In this document: piece by piece, positions 41,413-49,014 of the stretch
How positions within the stretch are numbered: position 1 is the stretch's first letter
Layout: each line of letters starts with the position of its first letter
IMG/VR virus record: IMGVR_UViG_3300046692_000258
Coordinates: 1-55,156 of that record
Length of the DNA: 55,156 nucleotides
Direction: 5' to 3' (one strand)
Origin: a virus
Made by a program: the position numbers and the translations under genes
The notes under the pieces: generated by a model
What the model saw: the letters and a program-made list of their open reading frames with translations, nothing else
The model's database searches: none
Told to the model about the DNA's origin: nothing

Positions 41413-41602
41413 CAGCCGCACGGCGAGGGTCGCCCGGCCAGCGATCCCGCAAGGCTCTGTCCCGTGCGGTGCCGACGCGCAGGCCATGTGCCTGTCCGAC
41501 ACGCAGAATGCTGGGCTGCTCACCGCCTATGACGCGGCGCTGACAGAGGCGAACGACAAACTCCTGTGGCTGGCGGATTATCTCGCCGCCCTGTTCGACT
41601 GA
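41294..41602 (+). CDS. Rz1-like o-spanin lipoprotein, 102 aa
   Basis: Starts inside the Rz gene in the +1 frame, 119 bases before its end. The signal peptide MSRKPLKSEIRKALRVLSVP, LLALSLTSCAAN has a lipobox Leu-Thr-Ser-Cys29, so mature o-spanin would be anchored in the outer membrane by Cys29. Mature part: TARVARPAIPQGSVPCGADA, QAMCLSDTQN, and a helical C-terminus DAALTEANDKLLWLADYLAA. It is longer than lambda Rz1 (about 60 aa) but similar in layout. Confidence 0.8.
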   Translation: MSRKPLKSEIRKALRVLSVPLLALSLTSCAANTAMARPDSSRTARVARPAIPQGSVPCGADAQAMCLSDTQNAGLLTAYDAALTEANDKLLWLADYLAALFD

Positions 41603-41613
41603 AGGGACAAATC

Positions 41614-41910
41614 ATGGCCATTGAAATCACGCCGATCCGCAAGCGTCCAGTCGATGGCGCCGGCGCCATCGACGTATCGCGATCGCAGATGGACGGCGCT
41701 GAAGGCGACACCTTCACTGTCGCTAACGGGGCAGTGAGTGAACGGATCTCCCGGAGCGGCGTCTATCGCGTTGTGGCGCTCGATGAATGCCGGGTGCGGG
41801 CCGGCGATACGGTGCCCAACGCTGTGGGCGGCTTCCGCATGTTCGCCCAGTCCGTCGAGACCTGGTTTCTGAATGCCGGCGAAGTCGTCGCCTGCGATGC
41901 TATCGCCTAA
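41614..41910 (+). CDS. Small structural protein, 98 aa
   Basis: ATG 41614 after AAGGGA. MAIEITPIRKRPVDGAGAID, VSRSQMDGAEGDTFTVANGA, VSERISRSGVYRVVALDECR, VRAGDTVPNAVGG: all-beta pattern ending ETWFLNAGEVVACDAIA. Such beta-sandwich proteins near lysis genes in related phages are decoration or fibre-associated. Family not recognised. Confidence 0.6.
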   Translation: MAIEITPIRKRPVDGAGAIDVSRSQMDGAEGDTFTVANGAVSERISRSGVYRVVALDECRVRAGDTVPNAVGGFRMFAQSVETWFLNAGEVVACDAIA

Positions 41911-41921
41911 GGGGAAGCGCA

Positions 41922-42203
41922 ATGTCGTATCCAAACTACGCAGCCATCCCTCCGGGGCTAACCCCCCAGCTCTCGGACGTTACCGACCAGTGGATGCCAG
42001 TTCCGAGCATTTCAAGGCTGCTCTTGAATGGAACTGGCATCGTCACGATCGACTCGCGCGATGCTGCCGGCGCGGTAACAGGCGCCGCCTTCACGGTCAC
42101 GCTCGCCGGGGCTGTGAACCAAATCGAATTTCCCTATTACGGCGATGGCGCCGTTTCCATTCGCGGCACCTTCACCGGTTCCGCCAGCGCAAAGGTGATT
42201 TGA
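41922..42203 (+). CDS. Small structural protein, 93 aa
   Basis: ATG 41922 after AAGGGGAAG. MSYPNYAAIPPGLTPQLSDV, TDQWMPVPSISRLLLNGTGI, VTIDSRDAAGAVTGAAFTVT ends in FTGSASAKVI. Beta-rich like its neighbour, with a central GTGIVTIDSRDAAG motif suggestive of a trimeric fibre or decoration fold. It may form part of a tip complex with genes on either side; this is inference from position. Confidence 0.6.
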   Translation: MSYPNYAAIPPGLTPQLSDVTDQWMPVPSISRLLLNGTGIVTIDSRDAAGAVTGAAFTVTLAGAVNQIEFPYYGDGAVSIRGTFTGSASAKVI

Positions 42204-42204
42204 C

Positions 42205-42867
42205 ATGCCCGGTGGATATCCGATGAAGCTCAAGGACGAGCTTAACAACGACGTGCAGTTCAACGTTCCCGTGCAAACGGGCGGCGTCGTTCGCACAGAT
42301 GGCAATCGCACGTCTAGCGCGCCTGGTGCGCTCATCTACGGCGACATCGATGAATATGGGGCGTTGTACAGGCGCCTTGTAGGCTCGAACGGTCGCGCGA
42401 TTCTGACAACGACCGTCACGTTCGAGCCGGCGACGCCGACAGGCACGTCTCCTTCATTGCTGGGTGTCCAGAATCAGCCCGCGAAGCTTCACCGCGCGAC
42501 CGGCACCCATAATACTCTTCGCGACCCGACAGCTTCGATAGTATCGCGGATACTATCCTCTGCGGCATCAGTGGAGCTGCACAACCTTGGAGCATTTCCA
42601 TTCAAGCTGTTTCGTGCATTCGGGAGATCGGCACGGGCTACCGCCTGTTACCTGAAAATTTACAACACCAATGCTCCCGTCGTTGGCACGACGGCGCCTG
42701 TGATGACGATCGAGATACCGGCAACTGCCCGTTTTGATATCGACCTCGGCGGCTGGCAGTCTCTTGCTGCCGGCTGTAGCTACGCGTTCACGACGGGCGC
42801 GGCCGACAACGATGCATCGGTGCTCACGGCTGGCGATATCATCTGCTTCAATCTCATTTACGGGTGA
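42205..42867 (+). CDS. Virion structural protein, 220 aa
   Basis: Starts ATG 42205 right after the previous stop. N-terminal segment MPGGYPMKLKDELNNDVQFN, VPVQTGGVVRTDGNRTSSAP; then VTFEPATPTGTSPSLLGVQN and a beta sandwich SSAASVELHNLGAFPFKLFR, YLKIYNTNAPVVGTTAPVMT, IEIPATARFDIDLG. This pattern recurs in phage proteins next to tail fibres. The exact role is unknown. Confidence 0.6.
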   Translation: MPGGYPMKLKDELNNDVQFNVPVQTGGVVRTDGNRTSSAPGALIYGDIDEYGALYRRLVGSNGRAILTTTVTFEPATPTGTSPSLLGVQNQPAKLHRATGTHNTLRDPTASIVSRILSSAASVELHNLGAFPFKLFRAFGRSARATACYLKIYNTNAPVVGTTAPVMTIEIPATARFDIDLGGWQSLAAGCSYAFTTGAADNDASVLTAGDIICFNLIYG

Positions 42868-42873
42868 GGTGCT

Positions 42874-43728
42874 ATGCCCCCACGCATTTTTCCACAGACC
42901 GTCAATAATGAGCCGTGGGGGTACTATCGGGGAGAAAGCCTTCCCATAGACCAAGCAGCGAAACTCTCGTTTAACGGGCAAGAATACTGTCGCTATCACG
43001 ACCCATCAAAGCGTCATTCCTTCGCTTGGTGCGATAACAAGCAGGTAGTTCGGTTCGAAGTTCAGCCAGGGGACAATCAGGCATGGATCGGAGGCGGCGG
43101 CCATGACCCCACGAGCCTTGAGCGTGCGGAGATCTTTGTTCGGCGGGATACGCCATACGAGGATCAGCACGCCAATTTCGATCAGGATTACTGGCTCTCA
43201 TATAACTTCCTTATCGAACCGGGGGCGGTCACATTCCAAGATCCGATTGTCTTGCAGTTTCACAGCACGGATGACGTTGGAGACGTCGCGAGCCATCCGC
43301 CGCTCCATTTTCGTCTTCGCGGAGATCGCTGGGCGGTCATGACCGTGGCTGATCCGGACAATCCCAATACGCGCCCTACGGATTATCCTCCTGAAGTACA
43401 GAACCCGGGCAATGTGTGGACTTATCAGCGCTATATCACCCCCGCGCCGCTCGCTCGGAACATCTACCACAGGGTGGTTGTGCGCGCGCGTTTCAATCCT
43501 CTGGGTGGTCAACTTCAGGTCTGGCTTAACGGCAACGAGGTAGTGAACGGCAGCTATCCAATGGGCCATAATGACGCGATAGGCCCGTATGTTCAGTACG
43601 GCATCTATCGCTATGCCAGCGCTGAAGCGCTGGCTGTACGATATCATGCGGTTGAGTTCGGGCCGAGTAGCTTATTCGCTCGCGTCGCCACGCCGGTCCC
43701 TACATCTGGATTATCGCGAGCCTCTTAA
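42874..43728 (+). CDS. Polysaccharide lyase-like protein (heparinase I/PL20-type jelly roll)
   Basis: 284 residues. It follows the Polysacc_lyase (PF14099-like) layout: VVRFEVQPGDNQAWIGGGGH, SLERAEIFVRRD (Arg-x-Glu), FDQDYWLSYNFLIEPGAVTF, IVLQFHSTDD (Gln-Phe-His), PPLHFRLRGDRWAVMTV, IYHRVVVRARFNPLGGQLQV, WLNGNEVVNGSYP. No signal peptide. The fold suggests eliminative cleavage or binding of an acidic polysaccharide such as host capsule. It is the last rightward gene, and its stop overlaps the convergent gene by 4 bases. It is more AT-rich than the capsid genes, so possibly acquired. Confidence 0.7.
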   Translation: MPPRIFPQTVNNEPWGYYRGESLPIDQAAKLSFNGQEYCRYHDPSKRHSFAWCDNKQVVRFEVQPGDNQAWIGGGGHDPTSLERAEIFVRRDTPYEDQHANFDQDYWLSYNFLIEPGAVTFQDPIVLQFHSTDDVGDVASHPPLHFRLRGDRWAVMTVADPDNPNTRPTDYPPEVQNPGNVWTYQRYITPAPLARNIYHRVVVRARFNPLGGQLQVWLNGNEVVNGSYPMGHNDAIGPYVQYGIYRYASAEALAVRYHAVEFGPSSLFARVATPVPTSGLSRAS

Positions 43729-44150
43729 ATCGGGCGTTGAGATATCTTTCTTGCGGGTATTCCAGCCCACACTTCGTTTTCGCCAGTTGACTTGGTGAGG
43801 ACGGAGTTTGCGCCTACGACGGTGCCGCGACCGATTGTCATAACGCCCGGCCCGCCTACAACTTTGGCACCTGGGAAAAGCACAACATCATCGCCGATCA
43901 CAATCTGCGTCATAGATTCCCGTTCGCCATATAGATGCGTGTGGGCGCGGCCGATCGTGACCTGATGATATATTTTTACCCGGTTGCCTATCGTTACAAG
44001 CGGGTGGATGACCGTGCCGAAGCCCTTGTGCAGTAATTCGAAATCCTCTCCAATTTTTACTTCGGGAGGAAGCTCGATCCCGTACATGCCAAGAATAAAC
44101 TGAACAGCTTTATATTTTCTGTAGCGAACAAGTTTGTTGATTAGAGACAT
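43725..44150 (-). CDS. Left-handed beta-helix O-acetyltransferase (CysE/NodL-like)
   Basis: 141 residues from ATG 44150. Hexapeptide repeats build the beta-helix: ELLHKGFGTVIHPLVTIGNR, VKIYHQVTIGRAHTHL, TQIVIGDDVVLFPGAKVVGG, PGVMTIGRGTVVGANSVLTK. It ends in the typical AGIPARKI. The His residues in IHP and YHQ fit the catalytic histidine of serine/sugar O-acetyltransferases. A short N-terminal helix (VRYRKYKAVQFILGMYG) resembles polysaccharide-cluster acetyltransferases. It is leftward, opposite to the late operon, and probably modifies surface sugar in lysogens. Confidence 0.78.
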   Translation of the reverse strand: MSLINKLVRYRKYKAVQFILGMYGIELPPEVKIGEDFELLHKGFGTVIHPLVTIGNRVKIYHQVTIGRAHTHLYGERESMTQIVIGDDVVLFPGAKVVGGPGVMTIGRGTVVGANSVLTKSTGENEVWAGIPARKISQRPI

Positions 44151-44178
44151 GAGACCCCCGCAAATCTATGTTGAGATA

Positions 44179-44793
44179 TCAGACATTCGTCTTGGCGGTG
44201 TGGTGGCCTTTTGAAGGCCACCCGCGCCGAGAACGGTTTTTCATGAAATTCATGATCGGTTTTTCTACGACAAAGTAGATGATGAGCGATCCAGCGACTG
44301 CTGTCAGCGTGAATATTATTGGTCCAGTCAAATATGCGGACTTTGGAACAAACTCTATAATGATGTCGATGAATAGGCCATGAAACAGATACAGGGCGTA
44401 GGATGCGTTGCCGACCAGCAGCGCCGGCTTGAACGCCCCCCAAGATAGACGATGCTCAAGCCCGACAGCGGAAGCAACGATGAGCGCTGAGGGAATGCCT
44501 CCAGTGATTGTACGGGCGCTTTGAATGTCCGCCAGAAGCACCGTCAAGCCAATACCCATTGCGGCGACCAAAATTGCGGCCGGCGATAGAGACTTGCCCT
44601 CGGTTGACGCGACCATGACAAAACCGGAAATCACGAAAAAGATATCCACACCCGCTGAAAGCGCGCTGAACTCAATCCCGAAACGCATGAGCGCATGAAA
44701 TATGACGACGCTAAGGGCAGCGACCCCACGTAGCACTTGGATCGACAGGAAGTCTTGTTTGGGTGGCCTTGTGCTCAGGTTAGAAACATTCAC
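44179..44793 (-). CDS. Acyltransferase-3 (OafA-type) membrane protein, internally shortened
   Basis: I choose GTG 44793, with AAAGGGG 8 bases upstream; a reading to 44832 is poorer. 204 residues. The N-terminal core is intact (FLSIQVLRGVAALSVVIFHA; GVDIFFVISGFVMV), with the catalytic His in IFHA. The end has GNASYALYLFHGLFIDI and FVVEKPIM, both typical. Full OafA-type enzymes have 330-400 residues; here about 100-150 residues including several membrane helices are missing after the first FVISGFVM block. It may be a functional minimal version or a decayed gene. It is paired with the beta-helix acetyltransferase. Confidence 0.7.
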   Translation of the reverse strand: MNVSNLSTRPPKQDFLSIQVLRGVAALSVVIFHALMRFGIEFSALSAGVDIFFVISGFVMVASTEGKSLSPAAILVAAMGIGLTVLLADIQSARTITGGIPSALIVASAVGLEHRLSWGAFKPALLVGNASYALYLFHGLFIDIIIEFVPKSAYLTGPIIFTLTAVAGSLIIYFVVEKPIMNFMKNRSRRGWPSKGHHTAKTNV

Positions 44794-44951
44794 ACCGATC
44801 GCCCCTTTTTTCATGTCATTTGTGCAGCGCAATAATGCACTAAATTACTCTTTTGCAAACCGATTCTATAACGTCGGCAAGATGCGGAAGTGGCCAGTTT
44901 CAGCGCTGCGCCGGAGCAATTCGGATTGTCGTTATCCCGTTGCATTTGGCC

Positions 44952-45239
44952 TCAGGGCTTGCCCTCCAAACGCTGGTCGGCCAAGTTGATGGTATCCTTG
45001 CGAGGCTGTTCGTAGAACCGGTCCATCAACATCTGCGCGACGGCATCGAGCACATATTGTTCGTCCGCCACGCAATTTGTGCCGATCGCGTCCACACGCT
45101 CAGCATCGCGCCAGATCTCCGCTTCAGCGTACCAGCGGATGCCGCCTTCATCGACACGACGTCTTGTCCGCCACCGGAAACGGAGGCCGTGACGGTTGGC
45201 GAAATCTCTCAGAAGGCGATCATCTGCCATGCCCCGCAT
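44952..45239 (-). CDS. Hypothetical protein, 95 aa
   Basis: Last gene of the long leftward operon. Starts at ATG 45239 or at ATG 45230 (MADDRLLRDFANRHGLRFRW), without a clear choice by ribosome binding site. It has WRTRRRVDEGGIRWYAEAEI, WRDAERVDAIGTNCVADEQY and a helical C-terminus LDAVAQMLMDRFYEQP. No family recognised. The 158 bases to the acyltransferase hold only a possible promoter (TTGCAA near 44855 on the minus strand). Confidence 0.6.
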   Translation of the reverse strand: MRGMADDRLLRDFANRHGLRFRWRTRRRVDEGGIRWYAEAEIWRDAERVDAIGTNCVADEQYVLDAVAQMLMDRFYEQPRKDTINLADQRLEGKP

Positions 45240-45263
45240 AGGACTGCATGGCAGACGAGTCGG

Positions 45264-45449
45264 TCAAGCCTTCCTTCCTTTCGTGATGGGAACGACGCCG
45301 GTAGCGTCGCAGGCGTTGCATGGCGGGTAGCCAGTCGGATATTGCCCGGTGTAGGTCGAAAGCTGCCCAGCGCCGCGGCACCGGCCGCATTTGCGCTCGC
45401 CTTCGAATGGGACGCCAACGCAGCGGGCTCTGGGGGCCGCGCACGTCAT
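45264..45449 (-). CDS. Zinc-ribbon (DnaJ-type CxxCxG) protein, 61 aa
   Basis: ATG 45449 overlaps the previous gene's stop (ATGA). MTCAAPRARCVGVPFEGERK, CGRCRGAGQLSTYTGQYPTG, YPPCNACDATGVVPITKGRK. Two Cys-x2-Cys knuckles (CGRC, CNAC) with following Gly residues resemble the zinc fold of DnaJ and many small phage proteins. It probably binds one zinc ion; a nucleic-acid or protein adaptor role is inferred. A longer reading to 45581 lies inside the upstream gene. Confidence 0.7.
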   Translation of the reverse strand: MTCAAPRARCVGVPFEGERKCGRCRGAGQLSTYTGQYPTGYPPCNACDATGVVPITKGRKA

Positions 45450-45643
45450 GTCTTCGACCGCCGCTTCTTCACGTAACGAATCTCCAGATTGAGCGCCTGC
45501 AGCAGGTCGTTGCCTGGGCCACGTTTGCCGTTCAGAAATTCCGAGACGTGTGAGGGGGCGACGTTCATCACTTTGCACCATTCCCGGATAGAGATGGCGG
45601 TAAAGCGGAGGCGCATCGCCTCACGGAGATCGTCTTCGTTCAC
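45446..45643 (-). CDS. Helix-turn-helix regulator, 65 aa
   Basis: ATG 45643 overlaps the upstream stop. MNEDDLREAMRLRFTAISIR, EWCKVMNVAPSHVSEFLNGK, RGPGNDLLQALNLEIRYVKK. A Cro-like helix-turn-helix with recognition helix around PSHVSEFLNGKRGP. Third regulator of this type in the window. Probably controls a phage or host promoter; an antisense or second switch role is open. Confidence 0.7.
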   Translation of the reverse strand: MNEDDLREAMRLRFTAISIREWCKVMNVAPSHVSEFLNGKRGPGNDLLQALNLEIRYVKKRRSKT

Positions 45644-46533
45644 GCCTTACCGCCTGCGGCGGCGAGGGCTGAACGCAATTTGCGAAAATCGCCGGCGGTC
45701 CAGGCGATCATTTCCATCAGAAAGTCGTCTGGCACATGGTCGCTGATGTCGATGGCGAACGGTCTCAGCGCCTCGACTAGCGCGGCCACTTCAGGTTGCG
45801 CACTGACCGCCTCGTTGATTTCCTTAATCGTCATGGGCCGCTCAAAGCATGGATACCCCTTGCCTGCTGGGTCTTCCCAGATGGTTGGCCAATCGGGGTG
45901 CGTGGGGGTTGCCAGGGCAGCACGAAAATCAGCGATGTGCGCGAGCATAAGCGGATTCGTCCCAGCATCGGCCCGGTCGCCGTCATCGTGGTCGGCGAGG
46001 AAGCGTGTGACTGCATCGGCCAGATTGCCACACGGCTTGGCGGGGTCGGCATAGAGAGGGATTTCGCGTTCGGCCTGAACGTAGGAGAGTGACTGCCGGT
46101 TCAGCCAGACACGCCTGCAGCCGTACTTGTCCTCATACATCCAAGCCACTGCATCCCCCTCAACGGGTTGCGCTGACGGACGAGGGATAGATTTCTCGAT
46201 CAGAGAAGCAACGAGATTGAGAAACTGACCGAAGAGCATCCCGCATGGTAAACGGTCAGGCCGATGGTCTTGTTGAGCAAGCCAGTGCAGATTTTCCGGG
46301 ATCCTCCAGCCCAGGTCTTTCGGGTCAGGTTGCGGGGAAGGGGAATAGTCACGCGCGCAGTCTCCATCGCAGCTACCCGCCCCTGTGCGGCCCAGCGTAC
46401 ACATTCGGGGATCGTGCGGGACAGCGGGCTTTGCGAGGGCGATCCGACCGCACATGATCTCGAACACCTCCTGCCCGGTGCGCATCGCAATGCCGATGAT
46501 GGGGCGCGTGATATCGCCTGACTGATTGCTCAT
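45640..46533 (-). CDS. Hypothetical protein, 297 aa
   Basis: Starts at ATG 46533 (4-base overlap with the DHH gene). It looks modular: a cysteine-containing N-terminus (IMCGRIALAKPAVPHDPRMC; SCDGDCARDY), a middle PVEGDAVAWMYEDKYGCRRV, WLNRQSLSYVQAEREIPLYA that resembles short cassettes of lambdoid early proteins, and a helical C-terminus (PEVAALVEALRPFAIDISDH; FRKLRSALAAAGG). Several parts are common in recombining early regions of phages. Function unknown. Confidence 0.65.
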   Translation of the reverse strand: MSNQSGDITRPIIGIAMRTGQEVFEIMCGRIALAKPAVPHDPRMCTLGRTGAGSCDGDCARDYSPSPQPDPKDLGWRIPENLHWLAQQDHRPDRLPCGMLFGQFLNLVASLIEKSIPRPSAQPVEGDAVAWMYEDKYGCRRVWLNRQSLSYVQAEREIPLYADPAKPCGNLADAVTRFLADHDDGDRADAGTNPLMLAHIADFRAALATPTHPDWPTIWEDPAGKGYPCFERPMTIKEINEAVSAQPEVAALVEALRPFAIDISDHVPDDFLMEMIAWTAGDFRKLRSALAAAGGKA

Positions 46534-47450
46534 GGCAGAACAACCTCCCGTGCCACGCTGAACCCGGCGGCATTGCGATGTCCGCCACCGCCATAGCCGG
46601 CCGCGATCGTGGACACCGCCAAGCGATCGTCCTTGCTCCGCAGGCTGAACATGCGCTTGTTCCGGGTGTCGAAATAGGTCGCCGCGAATGGCGCGTCCGG
46701 GTGCGCGTCGAGCAGATAATTGCCCACCTCGCTCGAAAACATCGGCGGACAGTTCACCACGATCGGCTCGTGCTCGCCGAGCTGGGCGCGCGTGGCAAAG
46801 GAGGCGATCTCCTGCACCTTGGCGTCGTGGAAGCGCTGCATCGCGATAGCCTCACGCATGATGTCGTTGCCATAGGGCACCTCGATATCGTCCGCGATCC
46901 TGTCCCAGCGGGCGAAGTCGAACGGCTCAGAGCGCAGCCAGGTCGCGAATGGGCGGGTCGCGTCATAGTGGAACAGCCACAGGTCGCGATCCTCAATGAG
47001 CTTGATGAGCAACGGCGCGTCCTTGCCGGGGTGACAGAACGACCATGCCAGGTGCGCGCCCGAGCGCTTCATATCGAACACGGCGATAACCGGTAGGCGC
47101 AGCTGGCCAGCGACGATACCGAGATAGGGCAGCGCGTTGTCGATCGAGACCGGGTCCAGGGCGCCGTGAAAGGCAAACCCGCTCAGTTCCTCTTCCGCCG
47201 TCTCGTGATGGTCGAGGATGATGATCGACGCCGCCTCGAACGCCATCACCTCCAGCACGTCACGCTTGTAGCTGAAATCCACGATCAGGACGTGCTTGCC
47301 CGTGACGTCTGGCGGGGGCGTGCCGTAGTTAGCGGCAAGATAGGTGCAGCCGTCACCCCAGCGCGCCCGGCAGGCCCACGCCGCGCCGAAGCCGTCGGCG
47401 CATCCGCCACCGTGATAGATGACGAGGTCGGGCTTATAGGTGTCGGTCAT
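46530..47450 (-). CDS. DHH/DHHA1 phosphoesterase
   Basis: 306 residues. The N-terminal DHH domain has IYHGGGCADGFGAAWACRAR (motif I variant with Cys-Ala-Asp-Gly), VLIVDFSYKRDVLEV (motif II Asp) and IIILDHHETAEEEL (motif III DHH). The C-terminal DHHA1 has KRMFSLRSKDDRLAVSTIAA and GYGGGGHRNAAGFSV. Such Mn-dependent enzymes (NrnA-like) hydrolyse short RNA or DNA oligonucleotides or cyclic-dinucleotide products. A phage copy could recycle nucleotides or destroy signalling nucleotides. It lies amid other nucleases in the leftward operon. Substrate not predictable by eye. Confidence 0.85.
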   Translation of the reverse strand: MTDTYKPDLVIYHGGGCADGFGAAWACRARWGDGCTYLAANYGTPPPDVTGKHVLIVDFSYKRDVLEVMAFEAASIIILDHHETAEEELSGFAFHGALDPVSIDNALPYLGIVAGQLRLPVIAVFDMKRSGAHLAWSFCHPGKDAPLLIKLIEDRDLWLFHYDATRPFATWLRSEPFDFARWDRIADDIEVPYGNDIMREAIAMQRFHDAKVQEIASFATRAQLGEHEPIVVNCPPMFSSEVGNYLLDAHPDAPFAATYFDTRNKRMFSLRSKDDRLAVSTIAAGYGGGGHRNAAGFSVAREVVLP

Positions 47451-47604
47451 GTCGTTCCTTTCGTACAGGTGCGTATGCGAGAATGAATTTCAGCGCCGCA
47501 AGGTCGCGCTCGTAGGCGGCACGATATGCGGGCGGGGGAGGGCCGAAGCCCCATTTGTCCGTGAACATGTCCATGTCCTGGGCGCGAGAAGCATGCGGGC
47601 TCAT
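47434..47604 (-). CDS. Small hypothetical protein, 56 aa
   Basis: ATG 47604 overlaps the upstream stop (ATGA); its end overlaps the DHH start by 17 bases. MSPHASRAQDMDMFTDKWGF, GPPPPAYRAAYERDLAALKF, ILAYAPVRKERHDRH. One helix after a Pro turn. Probably an adaptor or a coupled spacer gene; unknown. Confidence 0.6.
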   Translation of the reverse strand: MSPHASRAQDMDMFTDKWGFGPPPPAYRAAYERDLAALKFILAYAPVRKERHDRHL

Positions 47605-48089
47605 GGCGCCACCCAAGGAACGAGGGGCGTATCGTAGGCCAGCATGAGCGGGTGCCGTGGATGGCCATCCTTCGCCGTCCCCCAGCATTGCAGATCGTAA
47701 CCCTCATCCTTCGCCAGGACATCGATCATGCGCCATTCCTCGCGCAGCTCGCGCGGGAGCTTTGCCACCGGACCCCACGCCGCGATGTGCAGATCCGCAT
47801 CGCGCATCGTCTCGCGGATATAGCGCTCGTTGTCAGGCCCGACGGGATCAGGCACGCCCCCCAGCTCACGCACGTCAGTTGCGCGATATGCGCAGACATT
47901 GGCGACGATCAGCCCATGCCATCCAAGCCGGGCGCCGAAGCCGAGCAGCTTCCTGATCGTCGCGTCATTGGCGCTGGCGTCGGCCGTCGACGGATTGACC
48001 ATGAACACCGCGGCGACGGGACCAGGCCGGAAGAAGTCTCGCTTCAGGATATAGCGGTAGAGCCCGCAATGGCTGATGACGGCGCTCAT
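47601..48089 (-). CDS. DUF1643 family protein
   Basis: 162 residues from ATG 48089 (MSAVISHCGLYRYILKRDFF). The pattern is that of DUF1643: AAVFMVNPSTADASANDATI, RKLLGFGARLGWHGLIVANV, CAYRATDVRELGGVPDPVGP, DNERYIRETMRDADLHIAAW, GPVAKLP. The family occurs widely in phages and bacteria and its activity is not established; the NPSTAD and AWG motifs suggest a nucleotide- or nucleic-acid-binding fold. It is coupled to neighbours on both sides. Confidence 0.85.
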   Translation of the reverse strand: MSAVISHCGLYRYILKRDFFRPGPVAAVFMVNPSTADASANDATIRKLLGFGARLGWHGLIVANVCAYRATDVRELGGVPDPVGPDNERYIRETMRDADLHIAAWGPVAKLPRELREEWRMIDVLAKDEGYDLQCWGTAKDGHPRHPLMLAYDTPLVPWVAP

Positions 48090-48559
48090 GCACTGAGCGC
48101 CTTGAGATGATCGCGCAGCGCCACGGCATCCCACCATGCGTTGTGTCGCACCGCGCCCGGCGCAGAGAATCCCGCTTCCCACGGATCGACGCGCACCACA
48201 TCGAACTGCAGGCGTGCGATCGGCGCCATCTCGCCCGGTCCGGTGATGACTGCCTGGCAGAAATAGCGGATGTCATCGGGCCAATCCGCGATGATGTACG
48301 GCACGCCAATGCAGTAGGCATCGAGGTACGCGGCAATGACGCCCGCCCATTGCTTCACCGGACCGGCGCGAACCGCCGTCTCGCAATGATGCCTGTCCAT
48401 GATGGGCCAGACATTCTCCTCTACCCATGGCTCAAGCTGCGCGAGAGGCTCGCGCACGCGCAGGTAGAGCGACGGATAGTCGGTATCGAAGGGTACAAGC
48501 GCCATGGACAGCAGCTCCCCGCCAAAGCCGTTGAACTCGGTGTCGATCGTGAATTTCAT
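48086..48559 (-). CDS. RNase H-like 3'-5' exonuclease (DEDD type)
   Basis: 157 residues from ATG 48559. MKFTIDTEFNGFGGELLSMA carries the first motif (Asp6-x-Glu8); PYIIADWPDDIRYFCQAVIT gives the second Asp; RHNAWWDAVALRDHL the final Asp. This matches the compact phage exoribonuclease-like family (DUF5051). It degrades single-stranded RNA or DNA ends, probably host RNA turnover or end processing. Confidence 0.85.
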   Translation of the reverse strand: MKFTIDTEFNGFGGELLSMALVPFDTDYPSLYLRVREPLAQLEPWVEENVWPIMDRHHCETAVRAGPVKQWAGVIAAYLDAYCIGVPYIIADWPDDIRYFCQAVITGPGEMAPIARLQFDVVRVDPWEAGFSAPGAVRHNAWWDAVALRDHLKALSA

Positions 48560-49014
48560 TCTTCTGGCTCCGTGATCTGGCCGAGCCGCTCGGCGCGGGC
48601 GGCGGCGATCGCATCAACCTGATCGTTCCAATCGGCCCAATAGGCTTCGCTCGCGGCCCGACCTTCATCAGTGACCGAGATAAGAACGCGCGTGCCAACA
48701 TGGCCGGGAACAGCGCCGGGAAGAGGAAATGGCTCAGATTCCTCGTAAGTGGTGAACCCCAGCGCTGGGAGCTTGTCACGCCAGAAATCGTGGAATGGCA
48801 CGCACTCGCACTCTGCTTTCCCAAATGATGGGGTGCGGTGCAACACCATGTCCACTTCGCGGTACATCAGCTGCAGGCTTCCGCGCGCGCCCGCAAATAA
48901 TGCCAGGAACGCGGTTTGCTCCCGGCCATCGAGCGACTGTAGTTTTTCGAGAGGGGTCATCTTTCCGGTCACCTTTCTGAGGAATTTCGATATGGATCGA
49001 GGTAGGCGCTTCAC
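48556..49014 (-). CDS. Hypothetical protein, 152 aa
   Basis: Start GTG 49014 overlaps the helicase stop (GTGA) and has GGGAGG 6 bases upstream; ATG 48960 is a second choice. After a basic N-terminus (KRLPRSISKFLRKVTGK) it reads TPLEKLQSLDGREQTAFLAL, FAGARGSLQLMYREVDMVLH, FHDFWRDKLPALGFTTYEES, RVLISVTDEGRAASEAYWAD. The last part looks like a winged helix (ISVTDEGRAASEAYWA). Family not recognised. Confidence 0.65.
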   Translation of the reverse strand: MKRLPRSISKFLRKVTGKMTPLEKLQSLDGREQTAFLALFAGARGSLQLMYREVDMVLHRTPSFGKAECECVPFHDFWRDKLPALGFTTYEESEPFPLPGAVPGHVGTRVLISVTDEGRAASEAYWADWNDQVDAIAAARAERLGQITEPEE

